The notes beneath the pieces were generated by a model. The model worked only from the letters and a program-made list of their open reading frames with translations, did not search any database and had not been told where the DNA came from. Below, one piece after another: positions 30,874 to 39,154 of a DNA stretch of 64,000 nt. Position 1 is the stretch's first letter. Each line of letters starts with the position of its first letter. Source of the DNA: Thermococcus sp. (GTDB lineage: Archaea > Methanobacteriota_B > Thermococci > Thermococcales > Thermococcaceae); assembly GCF_027063845.1 (NCBI RefSeq), contig NZ_JAMOQU010000019.1, positions 62,001-126,000 of the forward strand, read 5' to 3'. The position numbers were made by a program, and so were the translations under genes.

Positions 30874-32700
30874 TTAACCTTTGGTCGATTCTCTGCGTTG
30901 CACTCTTCTCACTGGAAGCGCGGCACCCAGCGCGACAATCGCTATCAGCCCGGGTCCGCAGATGCTTTTTTCTTTTGGTGTGGCGGTTGTTTGAGTAACT
31001 CTCACCGAGGTGTTTGACTGCCACTCCAGACCGCACAACCCAAAGGTTACGCTCGAGTTGAACGGGTTCGGCAAGTTCCTAACCAAATCCCCCTTCAAAC
31101 TCATAAGCCTGAGCAAGTCAAAGACCGGCCTTAAAGTCCCGTTCACGTAATAAAGAGCGTAAACGCCAGAGGAGTTGTCAACCGGCAGAAGGAAACCCCC
31201 GGGAACCCACACCAGCCGGGTAACGCTGTAGTGGAACCATGCATCGGGCGTTATGAGGTAGCCGTTTCCGTTCTTTGCCGCTGCTAACTTCCATCCCCAA
31301 ACCCTCGGCGGGTAATACTTCGCCAACTCCTTCAACGGAATCCTGAGGGTTGTGTCGTTAAAGTGAAAAACCATGTAGTTCCCTTCAACCGTTCCGTTGG
31401 CGACGAAGCCCGGGAAGTTGTGGAAGTTGCCAATTAACATCCAGCAAGTTCCGTTGAGCCGGTAAGCGATGGAAGAGTTCAACACTGGAGGAGACTTCTC
31501 CCAGAGGAGCTCGTAGTGATTTCCCCAAACGCCGAACTTGAACTCGTATCCACCGAAGGTCCATTGTTCCTCTGTGCTCGTCCACGTTGGCGAGAGGTTG
31601 AAGAAGGCGGGTGTTCCGTCCACTACGAGGTAGGGATAATAGAAGGGAATCCAGTCATCAACCGTAACGGTCAAAACTGCTGAGGAACCGTTCGAAACGA
31701 GGGAATAATGAAGCTTGTAGTATCGGGAATAAATGGTGTCCTCAAAGTAGTTGAGAATGTCCCGCTGCGTCGCCCGCGTTATCAATCTTTGGAGCGTGAT
31801 GACGGGGTTTTTTAGATTCCTCAACGGGTCGCCTTGGGGAGTAATCAACCTTAGGACGTCCACGAGGGGTTTTAGCTTCCCCTCCGCGTAGAGGAGGATT
31901 GGGATTGATTGATTGGCCTTCAACTCAACGCCCTTCGAAAGGTTAGTGCCGATGTAAACTTTTCCATTGGCCTTCCAGTAACTCAAGCGGAGCGGGTAGA
32001 TGAGAAAGGCTTTTCTGTGGATTGCCACGTAAGAGGCCGTTGTTGAGTTCCAGATGTAAACCACGTCCCTGTAAATGACTCCCCTGAGGTCGTTTAAGAA
32101 CTGCTCCGGATAGTATTTGGAAAGGTCTCCCTCTGGAATCTTGAGGGTTGTGTTTGAGCCGTTAAACACCACGTAGTTCCCCTCTAAGTGTCCAACCATC
32201 TGGGAATTCTTGGTGTAGTGTGTAACGACCACCGGCAGTGCAACTTCTTTATCTCCGGCGGACGGACCAATCCCGAGGAAGTAGTCGTAGGTTGTGCCAT
32301 TTTTCGCCTGCCAGTGGAGGACGGGAGTGTCGTCATAAGAAAAGATGGTAAAGTTGTTAGTTGGCCATGGGAGTGTTACGTTTCCGAGCCTGTAAGTGAT
32401 TCCAGGGAAGTTCGTTAGGTTCACGTACTCAAAAGTCCAGTTAGTGATGTTGTAGTAAGAGGGGTATGCGAAGTAGAGGAGGCGATACTCGCCAGGGGAC
32501 GAGTCGTTTACTTTCCAGTAGGGTTTTACTGTGAAGATGAAGTGCGGCAAGATTCCAATGCTTGCGGGTTTAAATCCCTTAACGGTAATTTGATAGGCCT
32601 GGAAGGTTTGAGGTGTTGAGGCGGAGACCCCTTGAGAAGAGATAATGGAAATTAGAAATAGGAGGATAAGAAAAAGACGGAGACTAGACATATGGCTCAT
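30874..32700 (-). CDS. Secreted CGP-CTERM surface protein with internal duplication
   Basis: 608 residues. A signal peptide (about 1-28, ending GVSA) and many N-x-S/T sequons mark an exported protein. The C-terminus has a Thr-rich stretch, then CGPGLIAIVALGAALPVRRVQRR: Cys-Gly-Pro, a hydrophobic helix and Arg tail, as in the CGP-CTERM sorting tag known from Thermococcales. The body is a tandem duplication: EGNYVVF...TTLKIPEGDLSKYYP is repeated as EGNYMVF...TTLRIPLKELAKYYP, and GKLKPLVDVLRLI as GTLRPVFDLLRLM. Start after GGAGGGAAC, overlapping the DUF4855-like gene by 17 nt. Function unknown; probably a cell-envelope protein. Confidence 0.8.
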   Translation of the reverse strand: MSHMSSLRLFLILLFLISIISSQGVSASTPQTFQAYQITVKGFKPASIGILPHFIFTVKPYWKVNDSSPGEYRLLYFAYPSYYNITNWTFEYVNLTNFPGITYRLGNVTLPWPTNNFTIFSYDDTPVLHWQAKNGTTYDYFLGIGPSAGDKEVALPVVVTHYTKNSQMVGHLEGNYVVFNGSNTTLKIPEGDLSKYYPEQFLNDLRGVIYRDVVYIWNSTTASYVAIHRKAFLIYPLRLSYWKANGKVYIGTNLSKGVELKANQSIPILLYAEGKLKPLVDVLRLITPQGDPLRNLKNPVITLQRLITRATQRDILNYFEDTIYSRYYKLHYSLVSNGSSAVLTVTVDDWIPFYYPYLVVDGTPAFFNLSPTWTSTEEQWTFGGYEFKFGVWGNHYELLWEKSPPVLNSSIAYRLNGTCWMLIGNFHNFPGFVANGTVEGNYMVFHFNDTTLRIPLKELAKYYPPRVWGWKLAAAKNGNGYLITPDAWFHYSVTRLVWVPGGFLLPVDNSSGVYALYYVNGTLRPVFDLLRLMSLKGDLVRNLPNPFNSSVTFGLCGLEWQSNTSVRVTQTTATPKEKSICGPGLIAIVALGAALPVRRVQRRESTKG

Positions 32701-33727
32701 TAAGTTCCCTCCAGCACTGCTCTTGAAGGGTGTCTATTACTTTGAAATCTGTACTGAAGTAGTATGCCAAGTTCGATGGCTTCCAGTCTATATCCTTTAG
32801 TGCTCTAACATAATCTAATGCGTAGTTGATTGCCTTTTGGGGATGGTGGTCTCTGCAGTGTTCATAACAAGTATGAATATTAGAATCACAGTTCATACCT
32901 TCTGGACAGTCCCCTGGGCTGGTACAATGAATTCCCAGTACGGTCCTGTCGGCTTCCATTTCTATTGAGGCCGTTGTTATTTTGGCATTTGGATTGTGTT
33001 CTCTAATCTTCGTGGGAAGCTCCTCGTAAACCCAGCGAACCTTCTCCACAAGCTTCTCGTAGGTATACTGTAAGCCGAGATTCCCTTTTTCATCGACCTT
33101 GGAGTACTCGTAGTAGTTTGGCTGGACGAAAACGTAGTCAAAGTAGCCACCAATCGTAAGAATACCATCATAATCCGGGTCATTCAAATAGGACACGCCT
33201 CTAACTGAGCTTCCGCTTCCTGTTGCAGGAATCCAGATGAATTCTTGGTTGTGATTGTGGATATACTCTGCCATCTCTCGAATAAACTCTTCAGTAACAT
33301 GGGCTTCATCATGTGGAGTTGCTTGGAGGCAGCTCTCGTAACTCCAGAAGAAGCCGAGCCTATTATTGTCAAAGACACTAAGAACACCGTCAATCCAGTC
33401 CTTCCAGTAGGAGTTGGCGAAACCCTTGGATGGGTCATCTCTCAGCTTTTTACTCCCGTACTGGGAAAACGGTATCGTGACGTAGTATTTTATCGAGCTG
33501 ATGTGGGACATAATCCAGAGAGCCAGATAGCGACCATCCTCGTACCCATTGCCTGTGTAACCAATGTTCTCTCCCTGGTTACCAAGAAACACGACCCTGT
33601 CAAAATACCTCTTCTTAAACCACTGAACAACCTCATCATAGGAGGTCGGCACCCTGCCTCCAAGAGTCATCCTTGATATGTACACACCATTATCCCACAT
33701 AACCCACCACAAACCAAACTTCGACAT
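32684..33727 (-). CDS. DUF4855-like protein (glycoside-hydrolase-like fold)
   Basis: 347 residues without signal peptide or membrane helix. Segments such as LGFFWSYESC, ITIPFSQYG, FIWIPATGSG and YFDYVFVQPNYY follow the order expected for DUF4855, a TIM-barrel-like family seen in bacterial surface proteins; acid residues in SYESC and IEMEAD are candidate catalytic ones. A cysteine cluster (CTSPGDCPEGMNCDSNIHTCYEHC) inserted near residue 275 is unusual. It is AT-richer than its neighbours. TATA-like TTTTTATATTG lies upstream of GGTGAT and ATG 33727. It overlaps the CGP-CTERM gene, so the two likely act together at the surface; the lack of a signal peptide is puzzling. Confidence 0.7.
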   Translation of the reverse strand: MSKFGLWWVMWDNGVYISRMTLGGRVPTSYDEVVQWFKKRYFDRVVFLGNQGENIGYTGNGYEDGRYLALWIMSHISSIKYYVTIPFSQYGSKKLRDDPSKGFANSYWKDWIDGVLSVFDNNRLGFFWSYESCLQATPHDEAHVTEEFIREMAEYIHNHNQEFIWIPATGSGSSVRGVSYLNDPDYDGILTIGGYFDYVFVQPNYYEYSKVDEKGNLGLQYTYEKLVEKVRWVYEELPTKIREHNPNAKITTASIEMEADRTVLGIHCTSPGDCPEGMNCDSNIHTCYEHCRDHHPQKAINYALDYVRALKDIDWKPSNLAYYFSTDFKVIDTLQEQCWRELNEPYV

Positions 33728-33877
33728 AAGGAATCACCAACGTAAGTAAGTAACTAACAATATAAAAACCTTTCTGTTAAATAAACATGACTTAAATAGG
33801 ATAAATAGTCCCAAAACAAACCAAATTCAGAGAGTAGTAACCACTTACAATCCCCCTGTTCATGAACTCGGTTTCAC

Positions 33878-35341
33878 CTACTCAAGCGCCTCAATTCTCT
33901 CCTTCCAGTTCCCGGGCTTCCTGAAGTCCTTCTCCGTGTGGAGGCCCTCCTTCTTGAGTATCCCTCTCGCCGCCAGAAGCCCTGTCGCGGCCGCGTTGAC
34001 TATGTCCCTGCTCAAACCTGCTCCGTCGCCGGCGGCGAAGATTCCCTCAATGCTCGTTTCGAGGTTCTCGTCCACCTCGACCTTCATGGCGTAGTACTTG
34101 ATTTCTGGCGCGTAGAGGAGAGTATGGTCGCTCGCAACACCCGGCAGAACCCTGTCGAGCTTTTCCAGGCCCTCTATGATGTTCGTCACGACGCGGTGGG
34201 GCAGGGCCATCGCTATGTCGCCGGGCGTTACGTTCTTTAAGGTGGGCTCGACGTCGCTCCTCCTTATCCTCGCCCACGTGCTCCTCCTTCCCCTCCGCAG
34301 GTCCCCGAGGCGCTGAATGAGGGGCTTTCCACCGCCTATCGTGGTAGCTAACTGCGCTATGCTCTTGCCGTAGGCTGTCGTATCCTCTACAGGCTCGGTG
34401 AGCTCTATCCTGCTCAGGAAGGCGAAGTTGGTGTTGTTGCTCTTCTTCTCGTGCATCGAGTGGCCGTTCACACCGACGTAGCCGTCGTAGCGCTCCTCGA
34501 CGACGAAACCGTTCGGGTTAGTGCAGAAGGTTCTAACAAAGTCGTCGTAGGTGTCGGTGTAGATGTGGAACTTGGGGTCGTGGTTTATGCTCGTTATCGG
34601 CTCCATGACTATGGCCGGAACCTCGACGCGGACGCCAACGTCAATAGGCCCGTGCCTCGCCTTGAGGCCTATTCTCTGGGCCACCTCGTGGAACCAGTCG
34701 GCTCCGCCCCTGCCCGGGGCGACGATTATGTAGCGGGCTTTAATCTCGAAGACGTCCTTTCCGCGCCTAACCTTAACCCATCCCTGGCCGAACTCAAGGG
34801 CCTTTGTCCAGAGGAGGAACTTCACGCCTTTGTTTTCGAGGTGTCTCTTTATGTCGTCTATGACCTCGGGCGTCCTGTCGGAGCCTATGTGCCTCTGGAT
34901 TATCGGGATGAACTTTACTCCCGCCTGCGCCGCCCTCTGCTCCCAGTATCTAACCTGTTCGGGGTCGCCCTTGTAGAGGTTCCTCGGTGCTTTATGCCTT
35001 AGAAAAATCTGGTCGACCTCCCAGACGAGCTGCCAGGCGTAGTTTTCGTCGTTCGTCAGTTCGCTTAGGTCGCCTCCGATGTCCGGGCGGAGGTTTATCG
35101 TGCCGTCGCTTAATCCGCCGGCTCCTCCAACGCCGCTCATTATGTGGCAGGGCTTGCACTCGACGCAATAACCGAGCTCGAACATGGGGCAAACTCTCTG
35201 CTTGACGTCGCCACCTTCGTCGATGACGAGAACCCTCAGGTCGCTCTTTTCAGCCAGCTCGTAGGCCGCGAAGAGACCTGCGGGTCCGGCTCCGATAATC
35301 ACAACGTCGTAGAACCTTTCGCCTCCGTTTCCGGAAACCAT
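33878..35341 (-). CDS. FAD-dependent dehydrogenase (COG2509-like)
   Basis: 487 residues. The N-terminal FAD-binding dinucleotide fold is VVIIGAGPAGLFAAYELAE (13-31) with acidic LVIDEGG; a cysteine-rich segment CPMFELGYCVECKPC follows at about 51-65 and could hold an iron-sulfur cluster or disulfides. GVGGAGGLSDG and a C-terminal IFAAGDGAGLSRDIVNAAATG close the FAD site. The family is called uncharacterised FAD-dependent dehydrogenase; the electron acceptor and substrate are unknown. ATG 35341 has only GGGAAAT upstream, and a TTTTTAAGG element fits a short leader. Single-gene transcript. Confidence 0.85.
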   Translation of the reverse strand: MVSGNGGERFYDVVIIGAGPAGLFAAYELAEKSDLRVLVIDEGGDVKQRVCPMFELGYCVECKPCHIMSGVGGAGGLSDGTINLRPDIGGDLSELTNDENYAWQLVWEVDQIFLRHKAPRNLYKGDPEQVRYWEQRAAQAGVKFIPIIQRHIGSDRTPEVIDDIKRHLENKGVKFLLWTKALEFGQGWVKVRRGKDVFEIKARYIIVAPGRGGADWFHEVAQRIGLKARHGPIDVGVRVEVPAIVMEPITSINHDPKFHIYTDTYDDFVRTFCTNPNGFVVEERYDGYVGVNGHSMHEKKSNNTNFAFLSRIELTEPVEDTTAYGKSIAQLATTIGGGKPLIQRLGDLRRGRRSTWARIRRSDVEPTLKNVTPGDIAMALPHRVVTNIIEGLEKLDRVLPGVASDHTLLYAPEIKYYAMKVEVDENLETSIEGIFAAGDGAGLSRDIVNAAATGLLAARGILKKEGLHTEKDFRKPGNWKERIEALE

Positions 35342-35501
35342 ATTTCCCTTGCCGAGTTCTATGACTTTGGCCTTAAAAATCTTTTGGCAAGTTTTTGGTT
35401 AATTTATTGATGAAAAAGCGAATTTTTTGACATTTTTTGCTCAATACAAACCCCGAAATCTTTAAACGCCCTTGCACATTAGCGTCCTATCAGTGGGGAA
35501 A

Positions 35502-36056
35502 ATGGAACCATTGAACTCGGGGGAAGTGCCCAAGGACGTTAAGACAAAAAAGGTTCAGATAATCCATACCAAGCGCAGAATGCTCCAGCTCAAGCGCAAG
35601 GAGGAACTTAGCCACAACATCCGCTACATCTCAAAGGTCCCCGTGAAGCTTGTAATGGACAGGGAGTTTCTGACCCTTCACCCGGAGGACTCCTTATCAA
35701 AGCTCGTCCAGAGCCTCAGGGGTGAGGAGAGCTCTGCGGTGGTTGTTGACGATGAAGGTAAACTCCTCGGCTTCATCACGATGAAGGACCTCCTCCGCTT
35801 CTTCGAACCCCCGAGGAGGTACTCCATAGTGGGCATAAACCTGCTCAAAAAGTACTCCATAAACAACGCTTCCCGCGTGGAGGACATAATGGTTCGAAAG
35901 CCCATAACGATTCACGTCAATGAAAACCTCGGGCGGGCGATACGGATAATGCTCGAAACCGGAAAGCACCACCTCCCGGTGGTTGATGATAAAAACCGCG
36001 TTCACGGTATCCTGGAGGTCAAGGACATAATCCGTCTGATACGCATAGTGTCATAG
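35502..36056 (+). CDS. CBS-domain pair protein
   Basis: 184 residues from ATG 35502 (AGTGGGG ahead, TATA-like TTTAAAC 45 nt upstream); the frame extends ten codons further but this would start before the promoter. An N-terminal basic stretch (KTKKVQIIHTKRRMLQLKRKEE) precedes two CBS motifs at about 55-110 (VMDREFLTLHPEDSLSKLV) and 125-180 (IMVRKPITIHVNENLGRAI, HHLPVVDDKNRVHGILEV). CBS pairs bind adenosyl ligands and regulate a partner. The two antiporter genes that follow on the same strand are good candidates for control, and the basic N-terminus may bind nucleic acid or a membrane. Confidence 0.85.
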   Translation: MEPLNSGEVPKDVKTKKVQIIHTKRRMLQLKRKEELSHNIRYISKVPVKLVMDREFLTLHPEDSLSKLVQSLRGEESSAVVVDDEGKLLGFITMKDLLRFFEPPRRYSIVGINLLKKYSINNASRVEDIMVRKPITIHVNENLGRAIRIMLETGKHHLPVVDDKNRVHGILEVKDIIRLIRIVS

Positions 36057-36095
36057 TAACGGCTGGAATCTAAAGCACCCACAGGGATGATAATC

Positions 36096-37238
36096 ATGGA
36101 CGTGTTCCTGGAGCTGGCTCTAATACTAATCGTTGCGAAGCTCTTCGGCTACCTCGCCGTTCGCCTCGGCTTTCCAGCGGCCCTCGGCCAGCTGATTGGC
36201 GGGATTCTAATCGGGCCGTCCATTCTGGGACTGGTCGGCTTCGACGAGGCCGTGAAGCTCCTGGCTGACCTCGGCGTCGTCATGCTGCTCTTTCTGGCGG
36301 GCCTCGAAACGGACGTTGAGGAGTTCAAGCACGTCGGCATTCCCGCCTTTATAATAGCGTCCCTCGGCGTTCTCATACCCTTCATCCTCGGCTACGTCGG
36401 GGCTCTGGCCTGGGGATATTCGAACATTGAGGCAATGTTCCTCGGTGGGGTTCTGACCGCCACGAGCGTTGGTCTCACCACGAGCATACTTATGGAGATG
36501 AAGAAGCTCCGCACGAGGGTCGGAACGACGATTTTAGCTGCTGCCGTCGTTGACGACGTCCTCGGCATCATCGTGCTCACGATACTCGTTGGAATAAACA
36601 CCAGGGGGAGCGTCTACTTCAAGGACCTCCTCATAATCCTCGGCGAGGTCGTCCTTTACTTCGGCATTGGCCTTCTTATCGGCAATCCCGCCGTCAGGGA
36701 GGCTTTGAAGCTTTCGGAGAGAATCACTTTACCTGAGACCGTTACGGCTTTTGCCATAGCGATAATGCTTATCTTCGCCTACCTCGCCGAGCAGTTCCAG
36801 ATAGCGGGCATAACCGGTGCCTATCTGGCAGGTCTCCTCGTGGCGAGCACCGACGAGGCGAAGGAAGTTGACAGAAAGTTCATGACGATAGGCTACTCCC
36901 TCTTCATTCCAGTGTTCCTCGTGAGCATAGGCATAGAGAGCGACGTGCGGGTTTTAGCCCACGCTGGAACCTTTGCCCTAATCTACGCCATACTCGCGAT
37001 AGTGAGCAAGGTGGTCGGATGCGGCTTCGGCGCCTTCGTCTCGAAGTTCAGGCCGATTGAGTCCCTTCAGGTGGGCGTTGGCATGATACCCCGCATGGAG
37101 GTGGCCCTCATCATGGCCAACGTGGCCCTCAACGAGGGCGTCTTCGACAGCGGGACGTTTTCCATACCGGTCACGATGGTTCTGGTGACGACGATAGTGA
37201 CGCCGTTCCTCCTGAAGTGGGCATTCTCAAGGGAATAG
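36096..37238 (+). CDS. Cation:proton antiporter, CPA2 type (tandem copy 1)
   Basis: About 380 residues with 12-13 membrane segments. Characteristic parts: LGQLIGGILIGPSILG, GVVMLLFLAGLETD, VTATSVGLTTSIL, the ion-exchange pair in AAAVVDDVLGIIV and GITGAYLAGL. Start ATG 36096 is preferred over ATG 36087 because GGGATGAT is well spaced from it. 39 nt separate it from the CBS gene and 10 nt from the second antiporter, so a three-gene unit is likely. Length and topology fit NapA/KefB-type Na+ or K+ exchange with H+. Confidence 0.88.
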   Translation: MDVFLELALILIVAKLFGYLAVRLGFPAALGQLIGGILIGPSILGLVGFDEAVKLLADLGVVMLLFLAGLETDVEEFKHVGIPAFIIASLGVLIPFILGYVGALAWGYSNIEAMFLGGVLTATSVGLTTSILMEMKKLRTRVGTTILAAAVVDDVLGIIVLTILVGINTRGSVYFKDLLIILGEVVLYFGIGLLIGNPAVREALKLSERITLPETVTAFAIAIMLIFAYLAEQFQIAGITGAYLAGLLVASTDEAKEVDRKFMTIGYSLFIPVFLVSIGIESDVRVLAHAGTFALIYAILAIVSKVVGCGFGAFVSKFRPIESLQVGVGMIPRMEVALIMANVALNEGVFDSGTFSIPVTMVLVTTIVTPFLLKWAFSRE

Positions 37239-37248
37239 GGGCGGTAGC

Positions 37249-38373
37249 ATGGAGATACTCCTCCTGATAGCGGTAATGCTCGCGACGGCGAAGCTGATGG
37301 GGTATCTCTTCGAGAGACTGGGTCAGCCCGTTGTCCTCGGCCAGATATTCGGGGGCCTGCTGATTGGCATCTTCTTCGAAACTAACCCGGTGATAGGCCA
37401 GTTCGCCAACCTCGGCGTCCTCCTGCTTCTCTTCATGGCCGGTCTTGAGAGCGAGCTGGAGGAGTTCAAGCGCGTTGGAAAGCAGAGCGTCGTTGTTGCG
37501 AGCCTCGGCGTTCTGGTCGCTTTCCTCTTCGGCTTTGCCGTGGCTTACCTCTTCGTCCCCCTCCACGAGGCAATCCTCTACGGTGCGATGATGACACCGA
37601 CGAGCGTGAGCATAACGGTAAAGGTGCTCATGGAGATGAGGAAGCTCAACACGCGCGAGGGGACGACGATTTTAGCGGCTGCGGTCGTGGATGACGTCCT
37701 CGGAATCCTCGTTCTCACCGTGGCGATTTCGATGATAAAGGGAGGCGAGGTCAACTACGCGAGCCTCGCCGAGGTCGTTCTCTCGGTCTCTCTACTCCTC
37801 TTCTTCTTCCTCTACTTCGGGCCCGGCCTCGCGGACAGGGTCTTTCGCATTCTCTCAAGGATTGACCTGCCCGAGAGCGAGACGGCCTTTGCCCTCGTTT
37901 TCCTCATAGTCTTCGCCTTCCTCGCCGAGCACCTGAACCTCGCCTCGATTCTCGGTGCCTATCTGACGGGCCTCGCCCTCGGCCAGAGCTCCAAGAAGAA
38001 GACGATAATGGACCACATGAACGTCCTCGGCTATTCCCTCTTCATCCCGCTCTTCTTTGTCGAGGTCGGGATGAGGATAGAGCTGGACTACATCCTCCAC
38101 GCGGGCCTCTTCGCGGTCCTCTACACCATTGCCTCCATAGTGAGCAAAATAGTCGGCTGCGGCCTTGGCGCCAAGCTGGCCGGCTTTGACTGGGGTGCCT
38201 CCCTCAGGATAGGCGTCGGAATGATTCCGAGGATGGGTGTTGAACTGGCGATGCTGGCCGTTGCCATGGGGAGCGGAATAATAGGCCCCGACGCCCTGAC
38301 CGTGGCGATTCTCATGGTGTTCGTTACGACTGTGATAACACCGCCCCTGCTCAAGTGGCTCTATTCGAGGTAG
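37249..38373 (+). CDS. Cation:proton antiporter, CPA2 type (tandem copy 2)
   Basis: 374 residues, a recent-looking paralog of the gene before it: FGGLLIGIFFE, VLLLLFMAGLESELEEFKRVG, MMTPTSVSITVKVLME, AAAVVDDVLGILVL with the acidic exchange site, and SIVSKIVGCGLGAKLAG. The C-terminus ends at membrane helix 12 without a regulatory domain. Two antiporters side by side could form a heteromer or differ in ion or pH preference. ATG 37249 follows GGGGCGGTAG. Its stop codon touches the 3' end of an antisense C/D sRNA. Confidence 0.88.
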   Translation: MEILLLIAVMLATAKLMGYLFERLGQPVVLGQIFGGLLIGIFFETNPVIGQFANLGVLLLLFMAGLESELEEFKRVGKQSVVVASLGVLVAFLFGFAVAYLFVPLHEAILYGAMMTPTSVSITVKVLMEMRKLNTREGTTILAAAVVDDVLGILVLTVAISMIKGGEVNYASLAEVVLSVSLLLFFFLYFGPGLADRVFRILSRIDLPESETAFALVFLIVFAFLAEHLNLASILGAYLTGLALGQSSKKKTIMDHMNVLGYSLFIPLFFVEVGMRIELDYILHAGLFAVLYTIASIVSKIVGCGLGAKLAGFDWGASLRIGVGMIPRMGVELAMLAVAMGSGIIGPDALTVAILMVFVTTVITPPLLKWLYSR

Positions 38374-38426
38374 CTCCGCCAACCGAGTGTTCATCACGAC
38401 TCAGCCAGTGCCGGTTTCGTCATCGC
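38373..38426 (-). ncRNA. C/D box guide sRNA 3
   Basis: On the minus strand: C box ATGACGA (38417-38423), 12-nt guide, D' CTGA (38401-38404), spacer GTC, C' GTGATGA (38391-38397), 12-nt guide, D-position CGGA (38375-38378), with GC at both ends. D' and C' are canonical; C and D each deviate at one base, so this is less certain than the other three. A TATA-like AATTTAAAAA lies 25 nt upstream. Confidence 0.6.
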
Positions 38427-38446
38427 TCGCCCTGGGTTGGCATAGG

Positions 38447-38456
38447 TTTTTAAATT
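38447..38456. promoter_or_regulatory. Shared divergent TATA element
   Basis: TTTTTAAATT reads as a TATA box in both directions. Its centre is about 25 bp from the leaderless marC start at 38476 on the plus strand and about 25 bp from the 5' end of C/D sRNA 3 at 38426 on the minus strand. Confidence 0.5.
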
Positions 38457-38475
38457 GCTTTCCCCAGCTTCCAGC

Positions 38476-39090
38476 ATGAGCGAGCTCTCAACGATACTCA
38501 GCTCGGCACTGCTGATGCTCATCATGATTGACCCGAGCGACAAGATACTCCTCGTTAGCTTCCTGCGCGAGGATTTTCACATAGAGGACATAAAGGCCCT
38601 AATCGTGAGAGCCAACCTGATAGGCTTCCTTCTCCTGGCGAGCTTCGCGGTGGCAGGTCAGATAATCCTCCAGGAGATTTTTCACATCGACATAAACGCC
38701 CTGAAGGTTGCCGGGGGCTTCGTTCTCTTCAAAATTGGTCTCGAGGCTTTAGAAGGCGGTGGAATGTTCACGCTGAAGAGGGAACGCGATATTCTGGCTT
38801 TGGCCGCCGTCCCCGTCGCGATGCCCCTCATAGCTGGCCCCGCCGCTATAACCGCGGTAATAACCCTCACAGCAGAATACGGCTATCTCGTCTCGCTCTC
38901 CGCAACGGCCATAGCGATTGCAGTCGTTGCGCTCTCGATGTTCGTGGCGCTCTACATGATGAAGTCCGTCAACAAAACCTTCCTGAGCGTTACTATCAGG
39001 ATAATCGGTCTCTTCATAATGGCCATTGGGGCTCAGATGATGGTCGAGGGCGTCGTTGGGATATACCTCCTCATGACATCTTCTGGATAA
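38476..39090 (+). CDS. MarC family integral membrane protein
   Basis: 204 residues with six membrane segments. Features of the MarC/UPF0056 family are [18 protein letters not shown] near the N-terminus, [17 protein letters not shown] and [20 protein letters not shown] in the fourth segment. Some archaeal members, such as SnatA, carry small amino acids; others are of unknown function. ATG 38476 is leaderless, placed about 25 nt after TTTTTAAATT, so the seven upstream codons in the open frame are not translated. Follows the antiporters but has its own promoter. Confidence 0.85.
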   Translation: MSELSTILSSALLMLIMIDPSDKILLVSFLREDFHIEDIKALIVRANLIGFLLLASFAVAGQIILQEIFHIDINALKVAGGFVLFKIGLEALEGGGMFTLKRERDILALAAVPVAMPLIAGPAAITAVITLTAEYGYLVSLSATAIAIAVVALSMFVALYMMKSVNKTFLSVTIRIIGLFIMAIGAQMMVEGVVGIYLLMTSSG

Positions 39091-39154
39091 ACGTCAAACT
39101 TTGTCGGGATAACCTTTTAACTCCTCCCTTCCCTCTTCCGAAAAGGTGAGAGGG

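Noticed and set aside
30833..31036. 68-residue N-terminal extension of TtuA
   Set aside because: It lies within the end of the upstream gene, has no homology-like features, and ATG 30832 has a good ribosome-binding site and begins the zinc ribbon.
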